NCBI RefSeq assembly: GCF_032854445.1 | Contig: NC_088307.1 | Location: 4,838,001 to 4,902,000 of the forward strand | Source: Liolophura sinensis | Lineage: Eukaryota > Mollusca > Polyplacophora > Chitonida > Chitonidae | DNA length: 64,000 nt | Reading direction: 5' to 3' | Shown: positions 43,301 through 58,300 of the stretch, one piece after another | Position numbering within the stretch: the first letter of the stretch is position 1 | Layout: each line of letters opens with the position of its first letter | Position numbers and translations under genes: made by a program | The notes under the pieces: model-generated | Seen by the model: the letters and a program-made list of their open reading frames with translations, nothing else | Told to the model about the DNA's origin: nothing | Databases searched by the model: none

Positions 43301-46300
43301 CAATCTACTTAGTCTATGATCGCTTTGGCCCCAGCAGTTTGCCATTAGGCCATGACATGCTCTCTACATGCACTTTCCAAATGATAGGTCGCTGGAGACA
43401 CTCACCTCAAACTTCCTCATTTCTTGTTGTAAACTGTCCAACTTTACTGCATTTTCCTCAATCTTCTTGTCCAAGCTGGCTGGATCACCCAGAGCATTAT
43501 TATCATTGTACACCTGCTTCATCTTCAGCAATCCTTCCCTGTAACCAGAAAATATCACCTCCTGTACCATGATATCGATGTCACAACTTCTCCCAAGGGG
43601 TGAATATGTCACGAGCTGTAGCAAGATGGGTATGTCACAACTTGTACTGAGAGATATATAATCTATCATTTCTACCTCCAGATACTGAGATAAGGTATAT
43701 TTCTCTTAGCTTACAAGATGTGCTACCTGACATTTCTGCAGTTTCACATGTAATATTTCTGTTCATACTTTCTATAATTTCTACCTCCATTGTTTAAGGC
43801 CTGACAAGTTGTGTTTCCTTTCTGTGGTGTCATATCACTATTTATACTCTCTATCATTTCTATCTTCGCTACAGAAGAGCTGACAAGATGTGTTACCTTT
43901 CTGCAGTTTCCCGTGTAATATCTCTGTTTATACTCTCTATCTTTCCTAATAACCGTTTCTTCCGCTGGTTGGGAGGTAAGTCGCTGAAATCTTCCTTCTG
44001 TTCATCCACCTGTAGAGCAAAAAACAGAAAAATTACATCCATGTGCAAGGAAAACAAAAAACAAACAGAAAAAAAAACACCGACATTATTACTATTTCAT
44101 GGGAAAACTGGATATTGAATATTGGTCTTTTGGTTATAAATGATTGCAAAATCTTTCTAGCTATTCCAGTTTCCTCTCTGGCCATATGGGGGAAGGTCTA
44201 TCAGTAACCTGCGTATGTTCGTGGGTTTCCTCCATGGTCTGCCTGGTTTCCTACCCACCATAACACTAGCCGCTATCGTATAAGTGAAATATTCTTGAGA
44301 ACGGCGTAAAACACCAATCATATAAATACATAAATTTAGGCACATGCACACAGAAGACTTGCTTTGTGTTACGATTAGTTAACAGAACAAGACAAAAAGT
44401 TTAGTTAAAGTTAAGTGCAGTTCCTTCAATCACATCAACTGAGAATTTTTTCCTTTTAGACAAAAATATTAATGGCAATTCATCACAATGAAATAAAGCC
44501 TTATTCTGTCACAATCTGGCACATGTAACAACTGGTATAATGTACTCGTTTCACATTCTTTTGTCTCTTTCAACAACAAACATGACCTTGAAATGGTACC
44601 CTTTCCACACAGGAACTATTTTCATTGGTCTGTGAGTTTTTCATCGTATGCATGTTTCTATCACATTTTATAATATATGTAAAAGTACACTCTGGATGAC
44701 ACCCATCAGCATGAACAACAAATATCATATGTACAAAAAAATGAAACCTCACATATCAAAAATTTATGCAGAAAGAATTTCACCAGCTCATGGACATTCA
44801 CTTAATAACAGTTATTGAGTATTAATCTTTTTCATGCTCAGGACTATTCTGTACCTAAGTCAGCAAAAACCACTTCACTGAAATAAGTATTTATTTATTT
44901 CACTGGTACTTCATTCAACACTGAAACACACTTCACCCCAACAGGTAGGAGACTGGTCAGGTTTGCTGGTGGAGGAAACCAGTCAGGGTAAAGAGGAAAC
45001 CAGTCAGGGTAGAGAGAAAACTAGCTGTAGTCAAGAGGAAACCAAACAGGGTAAAGAGGAAACCAGTCAGAGTAAAGAGGAAACCAAACAGGAGAGCAAC
45101 TGACGGGTGACCTGACAAACTTTTATTTACGCTTTAGAATATGTTCTGTAAAATAAAATGTGGACACAAAAGACACCATGTATATAATGCAGTGCACTTG
45201 TACTGTACATATATAGTTTCACCTCACACCATGTGGATATAAGGACTATAAAGGCATACTCAATGTTAACTACAATAAACATGCATATATACAACACAGA
45301 ATAATGGCAAACAAAACATCAACAAATAAAATATTTTTAAAAAATTTATGATGAATAATTCATAATTCTGAAGAAAAAAAATCAAAGTAATTCTGGCGTT
45401 CCAATAACATGGCCCATAACTGCTGTAGACATATCAAAGACATACTTAACTGTCACATTCTCCACATAAATGAAAATGACACGCTTAATAATGACAGAGC
45501 AAAATAAGATTATAAATGTAATCTGAAAAATAAAGTCAGTGAGCTTCATGCTTTGAATACAATGGTTTCAGTATCGCTACATGTATAAGTCAATCTAGTC
45601 CAGATTAAAAGAGGAAAAAAAAAAAGGGGAGGACCACCACATTCATCTATGATGATAAAAGAAAAGGTTAAATGGGTGCTGAAGGTATAAATCCTAAACT
45701 TCCAGACAGCAATGTTTGCCAGTTCTGCAATATTTGGGAGTTTCCAGGTGCCTATAAAAAACATCTTGTATAAAACGCTCATGCCATAAAGATACGGTTT
45801 ACATGCTAATATACAAATCTGTCTGGACTACTAGTCAGGCGATTTTCTGAATATAGTCTATAGCACTATTTCTCAATGGCTTTGGCCAGTTTTCACTTGA
45901 ATGCATTTGAAGAAACATTAATGTAGTTTTCTCTTCAAGTTGTCCGAGACTGTCCTAAATTTTCATAACATAGACGTACCCTAATTCTTCAACCTTTTCA
46001 GCTGCCTCTGCAACCAATATTTTGAAACGTCCTGAGAACGAGGTAAATACTTGGCACAGTTTTATGATGCTTCCATCTTTAATGCCACAAACTTATCATT
46101 ATCAGCGTCATTTTCGTAATGACTGCGAGCATAAATTCTACTGATAAAAAGTCCTTTAGTGGTTGAAAAGGTTCAAGATTTACAGTAAGCAGAGCAAGCA
46201 ATATGATCATACCAGACTTTTTTTTTTACAATTATTCTTTCTTTCATTTTACATACATGAGAGGATTGTAAATTACAAACAAATCAGGGAAGAACTGGCA

Positions 46301-49300
46301 GAGACTGCTGATGGAAACCATAAATACGTATCACGTGTAATGTAACACCAATCATTCAATATGTTTGGAGAAAAAAAATCTACCAGTCATTCTTACATGG
46401 GGACATTTATTTCAACCTGTGCATGAATTCACATCAGAACTATTTCTCCTACATTTTGACAATTTCTACAACTTGAATGTCGTCAAACTATCCATCAACA
46501 TGACCTTGGCGACAACAACTTTATTTTGCGTTTCATAGGTGCGAGCCCACATTGAAAAATCTAAAAATGGAATAGAAATAAAATTAAAAGTCCACTTTTA
46601 TATTTTGCCTGATCTAAATGTTGCTTTTTCTTTCAAGATTTTCCTGTTTTTCAAGACTTTTTGGTCACATAAATATGTCTATAACAGAAACAATAGCTGA
46701 GACTGTCACCAATTCCCACAAATTGGATAGGTATTCTGTTTTTATTCCCTCATCCTACATTAAAAAAGATTCACAATACCTGTAAAACAAAAATATTGAC
46801 TGAGATTTGCCCTAAAGTATTACTGCTGAAATAGTGAGATTGTTAGACCAGCATACAGCCATTGTTGTCTACAACTTTACTGCATTACATCTGCATTAAA
46901 TATGCTGGAAAACTTCACGTGAAACATTCAAACAACTGACATAAATGCATACTCTTACAAAAACAGGCTACTTTTTAATAAGAATTTCAGCATGAAACTT
47001 TGTCAGGTTTTCTGAAATTTCTAGTCTAGGTTTAAATTCAGACATATCGGAAATAAATGTCCCCAATTTTCTAACACGTCTATTAAAGACAGTAAAAGTC
47101 TGTGCCTGTAATGACATGGGCATCAGAATTTTTGGCCTGCTCAATAAATAACAAACTGCAAGGACAGGTAAACACCACTGAAGGTAAAATGAATCAATTT
47201 AAAAATAATATTTCAAAACTGTCTAAAAAAAATCCAAGGAAAAAGCGAATGGAAGAAAATCTGAATACATATTTTTCAAAATGAGGTGTAATAACTTCAA
47301 AAACACAGTAATCCTGGACTCAAATGAAATTATCTGCATATATTCCATATTCAAAACCAATTGTGTGTAATTTTTATAACAAATCATAAATTCATGAGAA
47401 AACTTCCATTTCTGATGTACTTGGCATTACAGGCCTAAGGAATTCCACGTTATCGTCGACCATACAACGTTCTAATGTGGAGGAAGTCAAGGCATAAGGG
47501 GAGACAACTGAAAAAAAGGTGTCAGGGGACCAGACTAGTCCATGCGGAAGTTAGTGGTTAGAGTTACCGAGGCGCGGTCGGGACCGGGCAGCGAGTGACT
47601 TCTCTGTTGCTAGCAAACAAAATAAATGCAACACTGCCATGAGCGAGGTTCCCACTGGTTAAGACGGTTACTCATTTGCATACACTGGAAGCTTCATTTA
47701 CAATGTATTCATGCAGAATGCACAACTGCAGGATCTTTCAATGGTAAACATGGCAAATAAACCAAAAGGCAGACAATTGCTTTTATTCTTTTCTCTCAGG
47801 TCATTCATGTCTGTTACGCTGAGCTTGTTACCAAACAAATTCATACGTAAGACAGGTGTTCTAAAGTACAAATGCTGATTCAAAACAACAACTTTAAGCT
47901 TGAGATTTAACTTAACTAAAATTTGAAAACATCAATACATGTGTGGGCATAATTGTATGCAAAACACATACAGTGTAGACTGATATTTTAGAATTTTTCA
48001 AGCCTTCTTAAAATTGGTACTTTTGAATAGCATGGTTTTACATCAACTTTCATGTACAAGGAGTGTATGTACTACATGTATGTTTATTCCATGTTTCCTA
48101 ATCCACATACATGCACATGTACATTTGTCACTGGAAGAGAAACTGAGTAAAAGTTTTAAACCATACACAAATCTGTTAACAAGCATGTTATTAAAAATAC
48201 AAACAAACAAAAGTTAATTCAAAAACTGACTTCTTCCACAAAAGATTAGACATTAAAACTGCTTTCATTACAAGACTACACTTCTGTAAGAAAGGGGATA
48301 ATTCAAACTATTTGCCCTCTATCATGCCTTTCAGAAGGGTTTGCCTCTTACCCAAAGAAAACATTAAGGAGGAAACAAAAATAGAAAGCACCATCTGTAA
48401 GATCTTTGAAAACTGTATCTAAAAATATGTGTACTCATTTTTTTCACCCAGAAAAATGTTCAGATTGTAAGGATAGTTTCCTCGGCCTTATTTCTATATA
48501 CTGATAGTTTCATGAATTTTCATCAACATTTCCTTTTCACTTTTTCTTTTCGCTGTAATATCTCTAATAATAGCAGATTACATGCAGTTGTTTTGTAGGT
48601 TTGGGTAATATAACACTACCGTAATTCGTTGACCTATCGATCAACTGAGCAGCACTAGTGGTCGAATTGCTCGCAGGAAAGTTGACAAAACAGGGTCAGG
48701 GGCTGAAGGGGAATCTGATCAGAGAAGTTGACTAGCGTACAACTTGTGGTTGATGGTTCTCACCATATGACTATGGACAATATAGAAAGTCGGCAGGTGT
48801 CAATTGGTTAACAATATGCATGGATACACTCCCCAGTGAAGGGGCAGTGTAGGCTCTGAGTAAATACGCAAGCCAAAAATGTAGGCCCCGAGCCACACTG
48901 TCTTTTGTGTACTGTCCACTACGGGTAATGACGTATGCCAAACTGTTCAATAGCCTATTATACAACTTACTTTATTATACAAGCTCATCTGTATGAGTTT
49001 GTGCAGCAAATCAACAACACGCGTGTAGGTATGGCGAACATGTTAGTGAGGCACTAAATTTCTTGGTTGTTCTCAGCCGATTCAACGCGATGTGACATTA
49101 GTTGTCTGATGCGTGTAATCCGATCGATCCACTATAATCAGTCCAACTCAAGGACTGATTTTTTTTTTCTTCCAGTATGATGAACACAACATTGTTACAA
49201 ATGAGCCCCTGCTCTGCTGGGCCTTTACATACAGACATTACACTCAGCAGGTTTCTTCTCATAAACAAATCTATTTTCACCCACTTTGTTTGCATCAATA

Positions 49301-52300
49301 CATATGTACGTCTTCACACCTTACCAATGCAGGCTTTCATGATCTAAAAAATCTTTCTTTGTGTGGACATTTTTGGGGAGGAAGGGTTAATCTAAAACTG
49401 ACAGTGTATTCAAATATAAACAGTGGAGTTGTACTGATACGCAAATCGCAACTTCACCCAGCTCTGGGTATAGCCTTTAAAGTTCCATCTTTGTTCGTAA
49501 GACCCGTCAATTACAGAAGAGATCCGATCAGATCACCTGTTGTTTGGTAATTGTTTGAATTCTACCCGTGGTAAAAAGATTACATGTAAGTGTTGTGACT
49601 ATGTTTGTAATACACTTATACTGTCACATGACTTTATGATGGCTTAACGGAAATGGTTCAGAAACAAAATCAAACCTATAAGTCCAAATTAAAATCCACA
49701 GGCTCTTCACAAGGCAGGTGACGGTATGCAAAATTCTGAGCCTCCATCTACTAGTCTACATTTGGCAGCAGATTTCACAATCTGGTAGACTTTTTTCCAA
49801 GGGGCGGGTCAATGAAAATAAGTTTGTCTATTTGGGCAATGTTGAATTCTGTAAGCTGTCTGCTTTCTGTAAGACTTACACAGTGACTGAGTTCCTAAAA
49901 AATGTGATTAGGAATAGATTTAGCCTTGCATTACCACAATGTTTACAACTGTTGCAATATGAAGCTGGTAATGGGCATCCAACAGACAACACTGTTCCCC
50001 ATATAATGTATTCGAGGTAAAAGTGGCAAATTTCACAGTTTGGCACACAGATGTGGCTTGACACCTGTTGGTCGAAAAGGTCCATGAATTACGGTATATG
50101 AAAAATGATTTCACCAAATATGCAGTTTGGGTTGAAAAAAAAAAGAAAAAACCGAAAAAGCCACCACATTATACTAAAATAAGACAAAAAAAACCCTTCT
50201 TTTAATGTGAACATTTAACTGCACTTTTCCTGGTTAAAAAATCTTTACAAAATGAGTCCACATACTGCAAAGTACAGCTTACTTCAAGGTCCTTCAGGGG
50301 ACCTTACTTCACTTTTTGTTTTCTCCTTTTTCTCAAAGTTAAAACAATGAGTAAATGTCTATCAGAATACCACAGAAAAATAGGATCTGTTAGTCATAGC
50401 TTACTTAATCTGTACAGAGACACATGATTTCTCACAATAAAGAATGTCTATGTTATTAATATGAGCAAAATAAATAAAAATAAAGTTAAGACTAATGAAA
50501 TAAACAAGAAGAAAAAAGAACAGAATTAAAATTATAAAACAAAACAAAATGAAGCCAATCTGCTCACAACATCAAATAACAAAATCAACCATATTGCAAA
50601 AAATTTACTTACCAAAAATGATAGAATGTAGGATTCCATGATGAATGATAGAGAAGAAATATAAACTACAGGTTATTTCCACAATTCACCAGGGCAGAAC
50701 TATGGTTATCTCCCTTTATCTCATAACTCTTCTATACCACCTGAGTAGGGCTCATGGCAGGTTGAGAAAAGCAACTAAAATGGATAGCACTGTGATGTAC
50801 AGAAGAATTCCTCCGTTTTGTTTTGCTTGTTGTTGATTCTGACAGTGATCAAGAATCTCCACTGCTGATTACAAGCGCTTTTAGAATGATTTTGCAAACC
50901 AGAAAGAGCCATAAAAAGGAAGATAACATACTAAATGTACCTAACTGCGACCATTTTAGTCCAAGTAGGTGTACTAAGGCAGATAAATACTGTGTAAACG
51001 GTAATTACAGGACAGGCACACATACCACCCCCTGACAACAACAACAAGACAACAACAACATATCTAGCACAATCCACCTCCAGCACCATAATTACCTCCC
51101 TTTATCCTTGCAGATACTACAAGATCTCACGACCATTATAATTATCATCATGTTCTGATACAACACCTGCCTGCTATGACAGCCGAATCTACAACAACCT
51201 AGAGCCAGCCTCTGGGAATGCTTCAGTGCTGTCTTAACATCAAGGATTATCTCCCCTGTCCTATTTATGGCTGCTGTTCAGACTTGTACAATCTGATTAT
51301 TAAACTTGATCATGTAGGTACAAGAGTATGTTGAGTTCTTGGCCCAGATTGATTTCATGCCGAAGGTAAATTACATGTACATGGATATGTACATGACGTG
51401 TCTCAAATTTGTCCACAAGGCTTTCACTGTCTATTGTAAAAGTTATGTACATCTAAAAATGTCCAAGTTTCTCAAGACATACTTTCTCTAATGTTTCCTA
51501 TCCACACACCCCTCCCCACTTCCTGATAAAATACACAAGTTGATTAAAAACCTGAAAATCTGAAAATCAAACTTTACACCCTAGTTTCTATGGAAAGATC
51601 AGAAATCTTCACGAAATATCTCTGTCAGATTAAGATGTGAAGGAGGTTCTTTCTGAAATTAATGCAATCTTGTGGTGAGTGTGATATGAACAAAGGGAGG
51701 TAATCAGGTGTCTAGGGATTGGGCCAATCACAGAGAAACTGAAGCCTGAGGGATTATACCTACCATTAGGCCTATCACACTTTTCACGGGTGTTAACTTA
51801 AAGGTAAAATTACAGTCAGTAAGAAAACAGAAGAGATTCAAAACGAGATGAAACACAGACTGTCTATCTCATAAGGCAGGTACAGAATAACAGTAAATTT
51901 TAGATGTTTTGTACAAAATACAAGTAAGAACATTAAACATCAGTAGGTAAAATAAAACACTTATGATGCCCAGAAATACATTTTGATCCACTTTATGTCC
52001 CAATGAATGACATAATTGTGTGACAGAAAAAAAAAGACAAAATGGGGAGGTATGAAGTGATCATGCAAAATTCAATACAAACAAACAAATCCACAAAACA
52101 CTTTTATATTGTAATTCCTCTTGACTGCCATAAAAGGAAATATACAACTCCTGCAACTTGATGTCTAACCTGATTTAAAATCATAATACAAAAAAATGCA
52201 TTTATCTTTTCTCGTAGAATCAGCCCACTTTCAAACATACTGCAAAACACCTCTCTAAGATCAACAGAACTTATTACGCAAAATGAATAACTTAGTCACG

Positions 52301-55300
52301 CAGGAAGTTTTAGGTCAAATATAGCATTGATTCCTGGCTGAATGGAAACCACTGTACCTTGGGAAGTACCTGACAAACCCTCCGACTTAAGGCTGTAACC
52401 ATGCTGCAGTCTGACACAAAATTCAACCTCACCGATTGTATATAACTACTGTAAATCTTCAACCTTCTCAACCAGTAAACCACTTTTTTCAGCTGAATTT
52501 GCAGTGCAGGAATACAATTATTAGGAATATGCTCCTAAAAATGACCTGTTTGTGTCATTAAAGATGCAAGCTATGAGTATAATTTCTCTATACCGAATAG
52601 TTCTCTCAAAATGCTTCAAAATATTGGTCGCAGTAGTGGTTGAAAAGGTTGAAGAATTACGGTACATGTACCAGCATGAAAATAATACAGGCTCTATTTG
52701 TATTTATCTATTTATTTGATTGGTGTTTTACGCCGTACTCAAGAATATTTCACTTATACGGCAGCAGCCAGCATTATGGTGGGAGGAAACTGGGCAGAGC
52801 CCGGCGGAAACACATGACCATCCGCAGGTTGCTGAAGGACCTTCCCACGTACATGTTTTATTTCCAAAGATTCTATCAGAAACCTGTTGACAGACTGTGA
52901 TTTTGTGGTGTGTACATGCTTCCACTGGACACCTCCAGCACATGAAAGGAGCTTAAGGAATTAGAGTATATCAGACACGCCTACCCCTACTGAACGTAAT
53001 ATGTACACACACTCATATTTACGTGTACAAATCGAATTTTACATGTACAAAATTGCCACAACAATGTGGGAGATATATTTTTAAGCCTTCTTAAAAATCA
53101 CTTCAAATGAAAACACCAATCCAAAACAGTTTTAGTTACGGTAACCTTTTACTTATGTCACCATGACTAAGAGATGTCAGGAATTTCCAAAAATGGGGGC
53201 TAAGGTACACTAGAGGGAAACAGAAGACTTTGGTGTGTTAGTTTGGGTCATTAAGAGGAAAATTCTGCATGTTCTACTTCAAGATAATGAAGTAATTAAG
53301 GATTTAACATGTTTAGCTGGTGTATAATCTTTGATATGTCCTGTATATTTTCTGTGATCAGGTTTTTTATGAAGGCTTATTGTAAAAAAGAAAATGCAGA
53401 TCTGAACAAATGTCACACATATGGATACCCTAAAATATCTGTGAGAGAAGCAATATTAAATTCATTGAGTTTGATAGCCGCTCTAGGCAGGGGACCTGTA
53501 CTGATCATGTCATGAAGTGGATTTTTCAGTTATGAGACTGTAATTCTGAAAATTAAGGGTGCTTGTATAAGAATTTCTCCCTGTAAATGACTTGGTGATT
53601 TTACATCCGCTTTCCTCTTACACATCACCACCAGGCATTTGATCACCAAACATTTTGCCAGGAAAAGCGTGCTCAGTGACAAGGGTTGACATTAAAAGAC
53701 GGAATAAAAGGGTCACCATTCAGAAACCCTTTGCATGCTACGTTTAAGCCAGAGTAATTTGCAAGTTGGGGGTTTCCTGCAAAATCCTCATTGTAATCTG
53801 AATGCTAAAATAGTGTATCTGATACTAAAAATGGACTTGTATAGAAACAAAACATGAAATCAGACTTTGAATCTTATTTTCTTCCGTGTATGTCGTCTAA
53901 GCGTATTTCATACTTCTTGGGCATACAGTCGTATTTTCTACATGTTTGGCGTGGAAAATACGCCCAAATTGTACAAGTAGGCAGGTCTGGTAAATGATCT
54001 ATTACTTCAGGGAATTTTTCATCAACTTATCAGCCTGCAGAATGAACTGTACTGCAGAATAGTGATAAGTTTGTGAACAATCATGTGCAGTAATTGGTAA
54101 TTTACCATTAATCAGGTAAAATTTTCATGAACTTTCTTGAAAAATTCTGTGAAATTTAACGCAGACTATTCTACCACAAATTTACAAGACACATACTGGC
54201 ATTTAGAGCTTGGAACTGAGGTTCCCTATACACATATGCACGTAGTACAAGAGAGCCAATACTGACCTTTGACACGCTGAACAGACCAAAAATTCCTGTT
54301 CGCTTCTTTGATTTGTTGGTCGTTGTTCCCTTGCCCGCGCTTGAGTGATTAAACTGCCGGCTGGGCGTAGAGTTCTCGCGATGAAGGTCTTGTGAGCTTC
54401 CCCCAGAGCGGAGGTCTTCAAACGGAATGTCGGTGGGGATTTGGAAGCCCGATTTATACTTATCTATAACAATTTTAGAATCCTACAAAAAAAGACACAA
54501 GTAATGTAAGCTTACAGCAAGAAATTTCACATGTAAAAATTTTGTCCAAGAGTTCATGGGCGAACAAATGTCACAAAATATTACTTTTAGTGCTGAAACT
54601 CACAAAATGCATCAGTTTAACACTTAAACTAACTGCAAAATCTGATTTATTGCATCAAGATTTGTCTATCCCCTAAAAAGGAAACCACACTGACTATTGA
54701 GACTAACTGGTTGTTTGAAGAGACAGCCAATTATCATGTGACGCTTTCAGCGTTAGTGATTGGCCAAGTTCATAAGGGCTTCCACAGCATGGCTACTTGG
54801 AGTGAATACCCAGTAGCATATCATGTTAACTTGCAAACAAATCTCTATGATCAGTAATTCTCAGAACCAGGCAAAATGTGCAACTCAGTCATTAGAGACA
54901 TATTAAGTCATTAACTGCATCCATAAAATATGATCACTTCACCATTTTGATCCTTCTCAACCCTGTAACTTCATCTTCACATCTCTAATTCACCTTTAAA
55001 AGCTCCCTAACTTTATCATTTAACATTTCTTCATTACCTCTCCCCACCCCCATTCCCCCACCCACTACCACCCACACAAAGACATTACAAACAACAAGCA
55101 AATTCAGAGTCTGTGGCGTACCTGCGCAGGGTCGACGGCCTCCCCAGCTTTTAATACTCCATCAATACAGGTGTTAATTATTGGGACTACATTGCGCTCT
55201 ATTTCAGCCGTGGCTTTTATAAACTCCCCTATACGCACTATCCTCCTCTCATCCATGTCTTGTAATTGCTGCAAAAATAAAAAAATAAAAAAAAAATAAG

Positions 55301-58300
55301 GAAAAAAAACATTTTAAAGTCACATTTTTGAAACCATCTAAAACAACGTCAGTAATAATACTAAAATATAACTGTCGAAGACAGCCATTCCAGGAAATGG
55401 GCTCTGCACATTCTGAGAAAAATGTGGAAAAAGAAATTGAAAAAGGATGACCTGGATTGGAGACAGGTATCACGTACAATGGAACTAGTACAATGGGTCA
55501 GCACAGAGATTGGTCTGGGGTAAGAACGTGGTGAGCCTGTGGCATGAGGACTGCGTGGGGTAAGGATGTGGCCTGAGGGCTGTGGCATTGGACTGTGCAG
55601 TGCTCTTTATGTGTGTCGTTGGCCTGCATCAGAAGCTGGTGTGATGTAAACACGTTGCCATAAGGGGCACTCACCTGGAAGCCTGTGGCATGAGGACTGT
55701 GTAGTGCTCTTGCTCTGTTGTTAGTCTGCATCAGAAGATGGTGTGGGGTAAGGACATGGCCCTAAGGGGTACTCACCTAGAAAGCCTGTAGCATGAGGGC
55801 TGCGTGGGGCAAGGACGTGGCAATGAAAGGCACTCACCTGGAAAGCTTGTGGCATAAAGACTGTGTAGTGCTCTTGCTGTGTGTTGTTAGTCTGCATCAG
55901 AAGATGGTGTGGGGTAAGGACATGGCCCTAAGGGGTACTCACCTAGAAAGCCTGTAGCATGAGGGCTGTGTGGGGCAAGGACGTGGCCCTGAAAGGCACT
56001 CACCTGGAAAGCTTGTGGCATGTAGACTGTGTAGTGCTCTTTCTGTGTGTTGTTAGCCTGCATCAGAAGATGGTGTGGGGTAAGGACATGGCCCTAAGGG
56101 GTACTCACCTAGAAAGCCTGTAGCATGAGGGCTGTGTGGGGCAAGGACGTGGCCCTGAAAGGCACTCACCTGGAAAGCTTGTGGCATGAAGACTGTGTAG
56201 TGCTCTTTCTGTGTGTTGTTAGTCTGCATCAGAAGATGGTGTGGGATAAGGACATGGCCCTAAAGGGTACTCACCTAAAAAGCCTGTAGCATGACGGCTG
56301 TGTGGGGCAAGGACGTGGCCCTGAAAGGCACTCACCTGGAAAGCTTGTGGCATGGAGACTGTGTAGTGCTCTTTCTGTGTGTTGTTAGTCTGCATCAGCT
56401 GGGCAGCATACTCATTCTTACACTCGTCACAATGTTGAGTCTTGTTCAAAGATATATTCTTATGCTGGAAAGGAAAATAGTTGAAATCCTAATCATTGTA
56501 AGACAAAATGCAAACAGTTGATTCTTGTACTCTTAGTATGGAAGCCCAATGGCAAGGGCTCATTCCACAAAGCCAATTTTTCTTAATGTCAAAATTGACA
56601 AATTATCATGTGCAATTTATGGCCCTAGGAGTTCTACTTGTGACATACAAGTATTCATCTTGACAAACCATTACTGAGTGTCAAAATTCAATTTAAAATT
56701 TTGACTTAAGTTAAACTGGCATTGTAGAGCTGGTCCCAGATCCTTATGTTCTTATGTTAGAGGGTAAACAGCCAATTCCATCATTTTTTCAAGAATTGTT
56801 ATTTACTGGAACACTATCCCCCACCCAAACATTTTGTTAAAATGACACTTTTTGCCATATTCTAAAACCTTTCACACTAACAAGAAGATTCCAGAAAAGA
56901 TACCTCAGAGCCCAACAGATTCTTTGTGCCCCACGTGGTACCTAACAAACTGTCTGACAGAAAAATGCTGTTGATGCAGCACCAGCTGGATGTGAACTCA
57001 CAGCCTTCCACTAAGGGCAAGTGGTTTGAAAAGTTTGAGTCCTTGTAAGAGAGAGTCTCCATGATTTGTTATGAAGGCATCCACAATGACTGTCCCATTT
57101 GAGGAACACCGTAATGAACATACATGGAAAAGTTAAACAACTCACCTTTTCTACCTCTGCTCTAGATAAATTAATATCATCGTCTGCTCTTTTATAAGCA
57201 TCCTTTGCTCGTTCTGCATCTCCAAATGCCTTTTCATATTTCCGCTTACTCTGAAAGAAGAAGCGATTGGATAAAATAAAAACTCTAGAGAATTCAGAAA
57301 CTCCCCAATATATGTTAATTTCCCTCTTGCTTTAATTCATTTATATCACTGGTGTTTTATGCCTAACTCAAGAATATTTCACTTGCACAACGCGGCCAAA
57401 TGGAAAGAAAACGGGCAGAGCCCGGGAAACCCACACCCTTCTGCAGGTTAGATGGACTCAATGGACTTAATGTAAACCAGCAAGCAAAGGAAGATTTAAA
57501 TGAATGAATAAAAAATTTACCATGATCTGATTTATTGTATTTCTATGCTGGAATTTCAAACCTTTGAAACACATTTCTGCAAGGACAGCGGTTATCCCCC
57601 TTTCAAACAGATTTGATTTCCACAAAAAAACGCTTCCACTATGTTTGTTTCTACATGTATGCTTGGCTTCGAATGCAGCTTTCATAATCACTTGGGTCAT
57701 ATATCACAATAGTGTTTTCCCCATGGACAAAATGCTGCCTCACTCAAATGCCATTGCCAATCAAGACACCACATGACACCCCACCCAATCACAGCATACT
57801 GACATCTTGTGCAGAGTACCAAGCCAGGAAAGCGCCTGCTACTGACCCGACCTTGAATTTACGGTTTAAAGCATGACCCGAGTCTCTGGTTCGGACCAAG
57901 AAAAACCCAGTCCACAGAGTTTTACGGTGTACTCACTCTATCTAACAATTCAACAGAATTCCTCATCTGCTGTTGAAGTCTCACACAGTCTTGTAAATGC
58001 TGAAAAACACAAGGCAAGGTCAATGTATATTTATCATGCACACTGTCATGCTCCAAATCACTTCTGTCCCCGCAACATGCATTCAATGTGATACAGTCTG
58101 TACGTGAAAACTTTAATATGCATTTTATTTATTACTTTACTGATATCATATAAAACCTTCAAGATTAAACCTTGTATAATTCCTATTGATTACTGAATAT
58201 TATGTTATGTCAGATTAAGTGCCTCATATTACTGATTCTTGTATGATCGTCTTTCAAACAATAAAATTTAATGAAATCAACACAACTGGATTTTTTTGTG

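Larger units (their letters stand above)
44010..54266 (-). other. Long F-BAR intron(s) of about 10 kb
   Basis: Besides the 42-nt candidate exon at 47568-47609, it holds a truncated SINE (44166), a 22-bp array (44955), two foldback copies (45977, 52447) and an inverted SINE (52695). The rest is AT-rich. No FRSLKRG-like exon as in vertebrate relatives was seen; the exon before HR1 may be absent or missed. Confidence 0.6.
55560..56330. repeat. 166-bp tandem array derived from an F-BAR exon end
   Basis: The string CTCACCTGGA recurs at 56331, 56165, 55999 and 55833 (166 bp apart) and at 55680. Each unit has two donor-bearing halves on the minus strand: an intact ATGCCACAAGCTTTCCAG with gtgagtg, and a diverged ATGCTACAGGCTTTCTAG with gtgagta that contains a stop. 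Confidence 0.9.
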
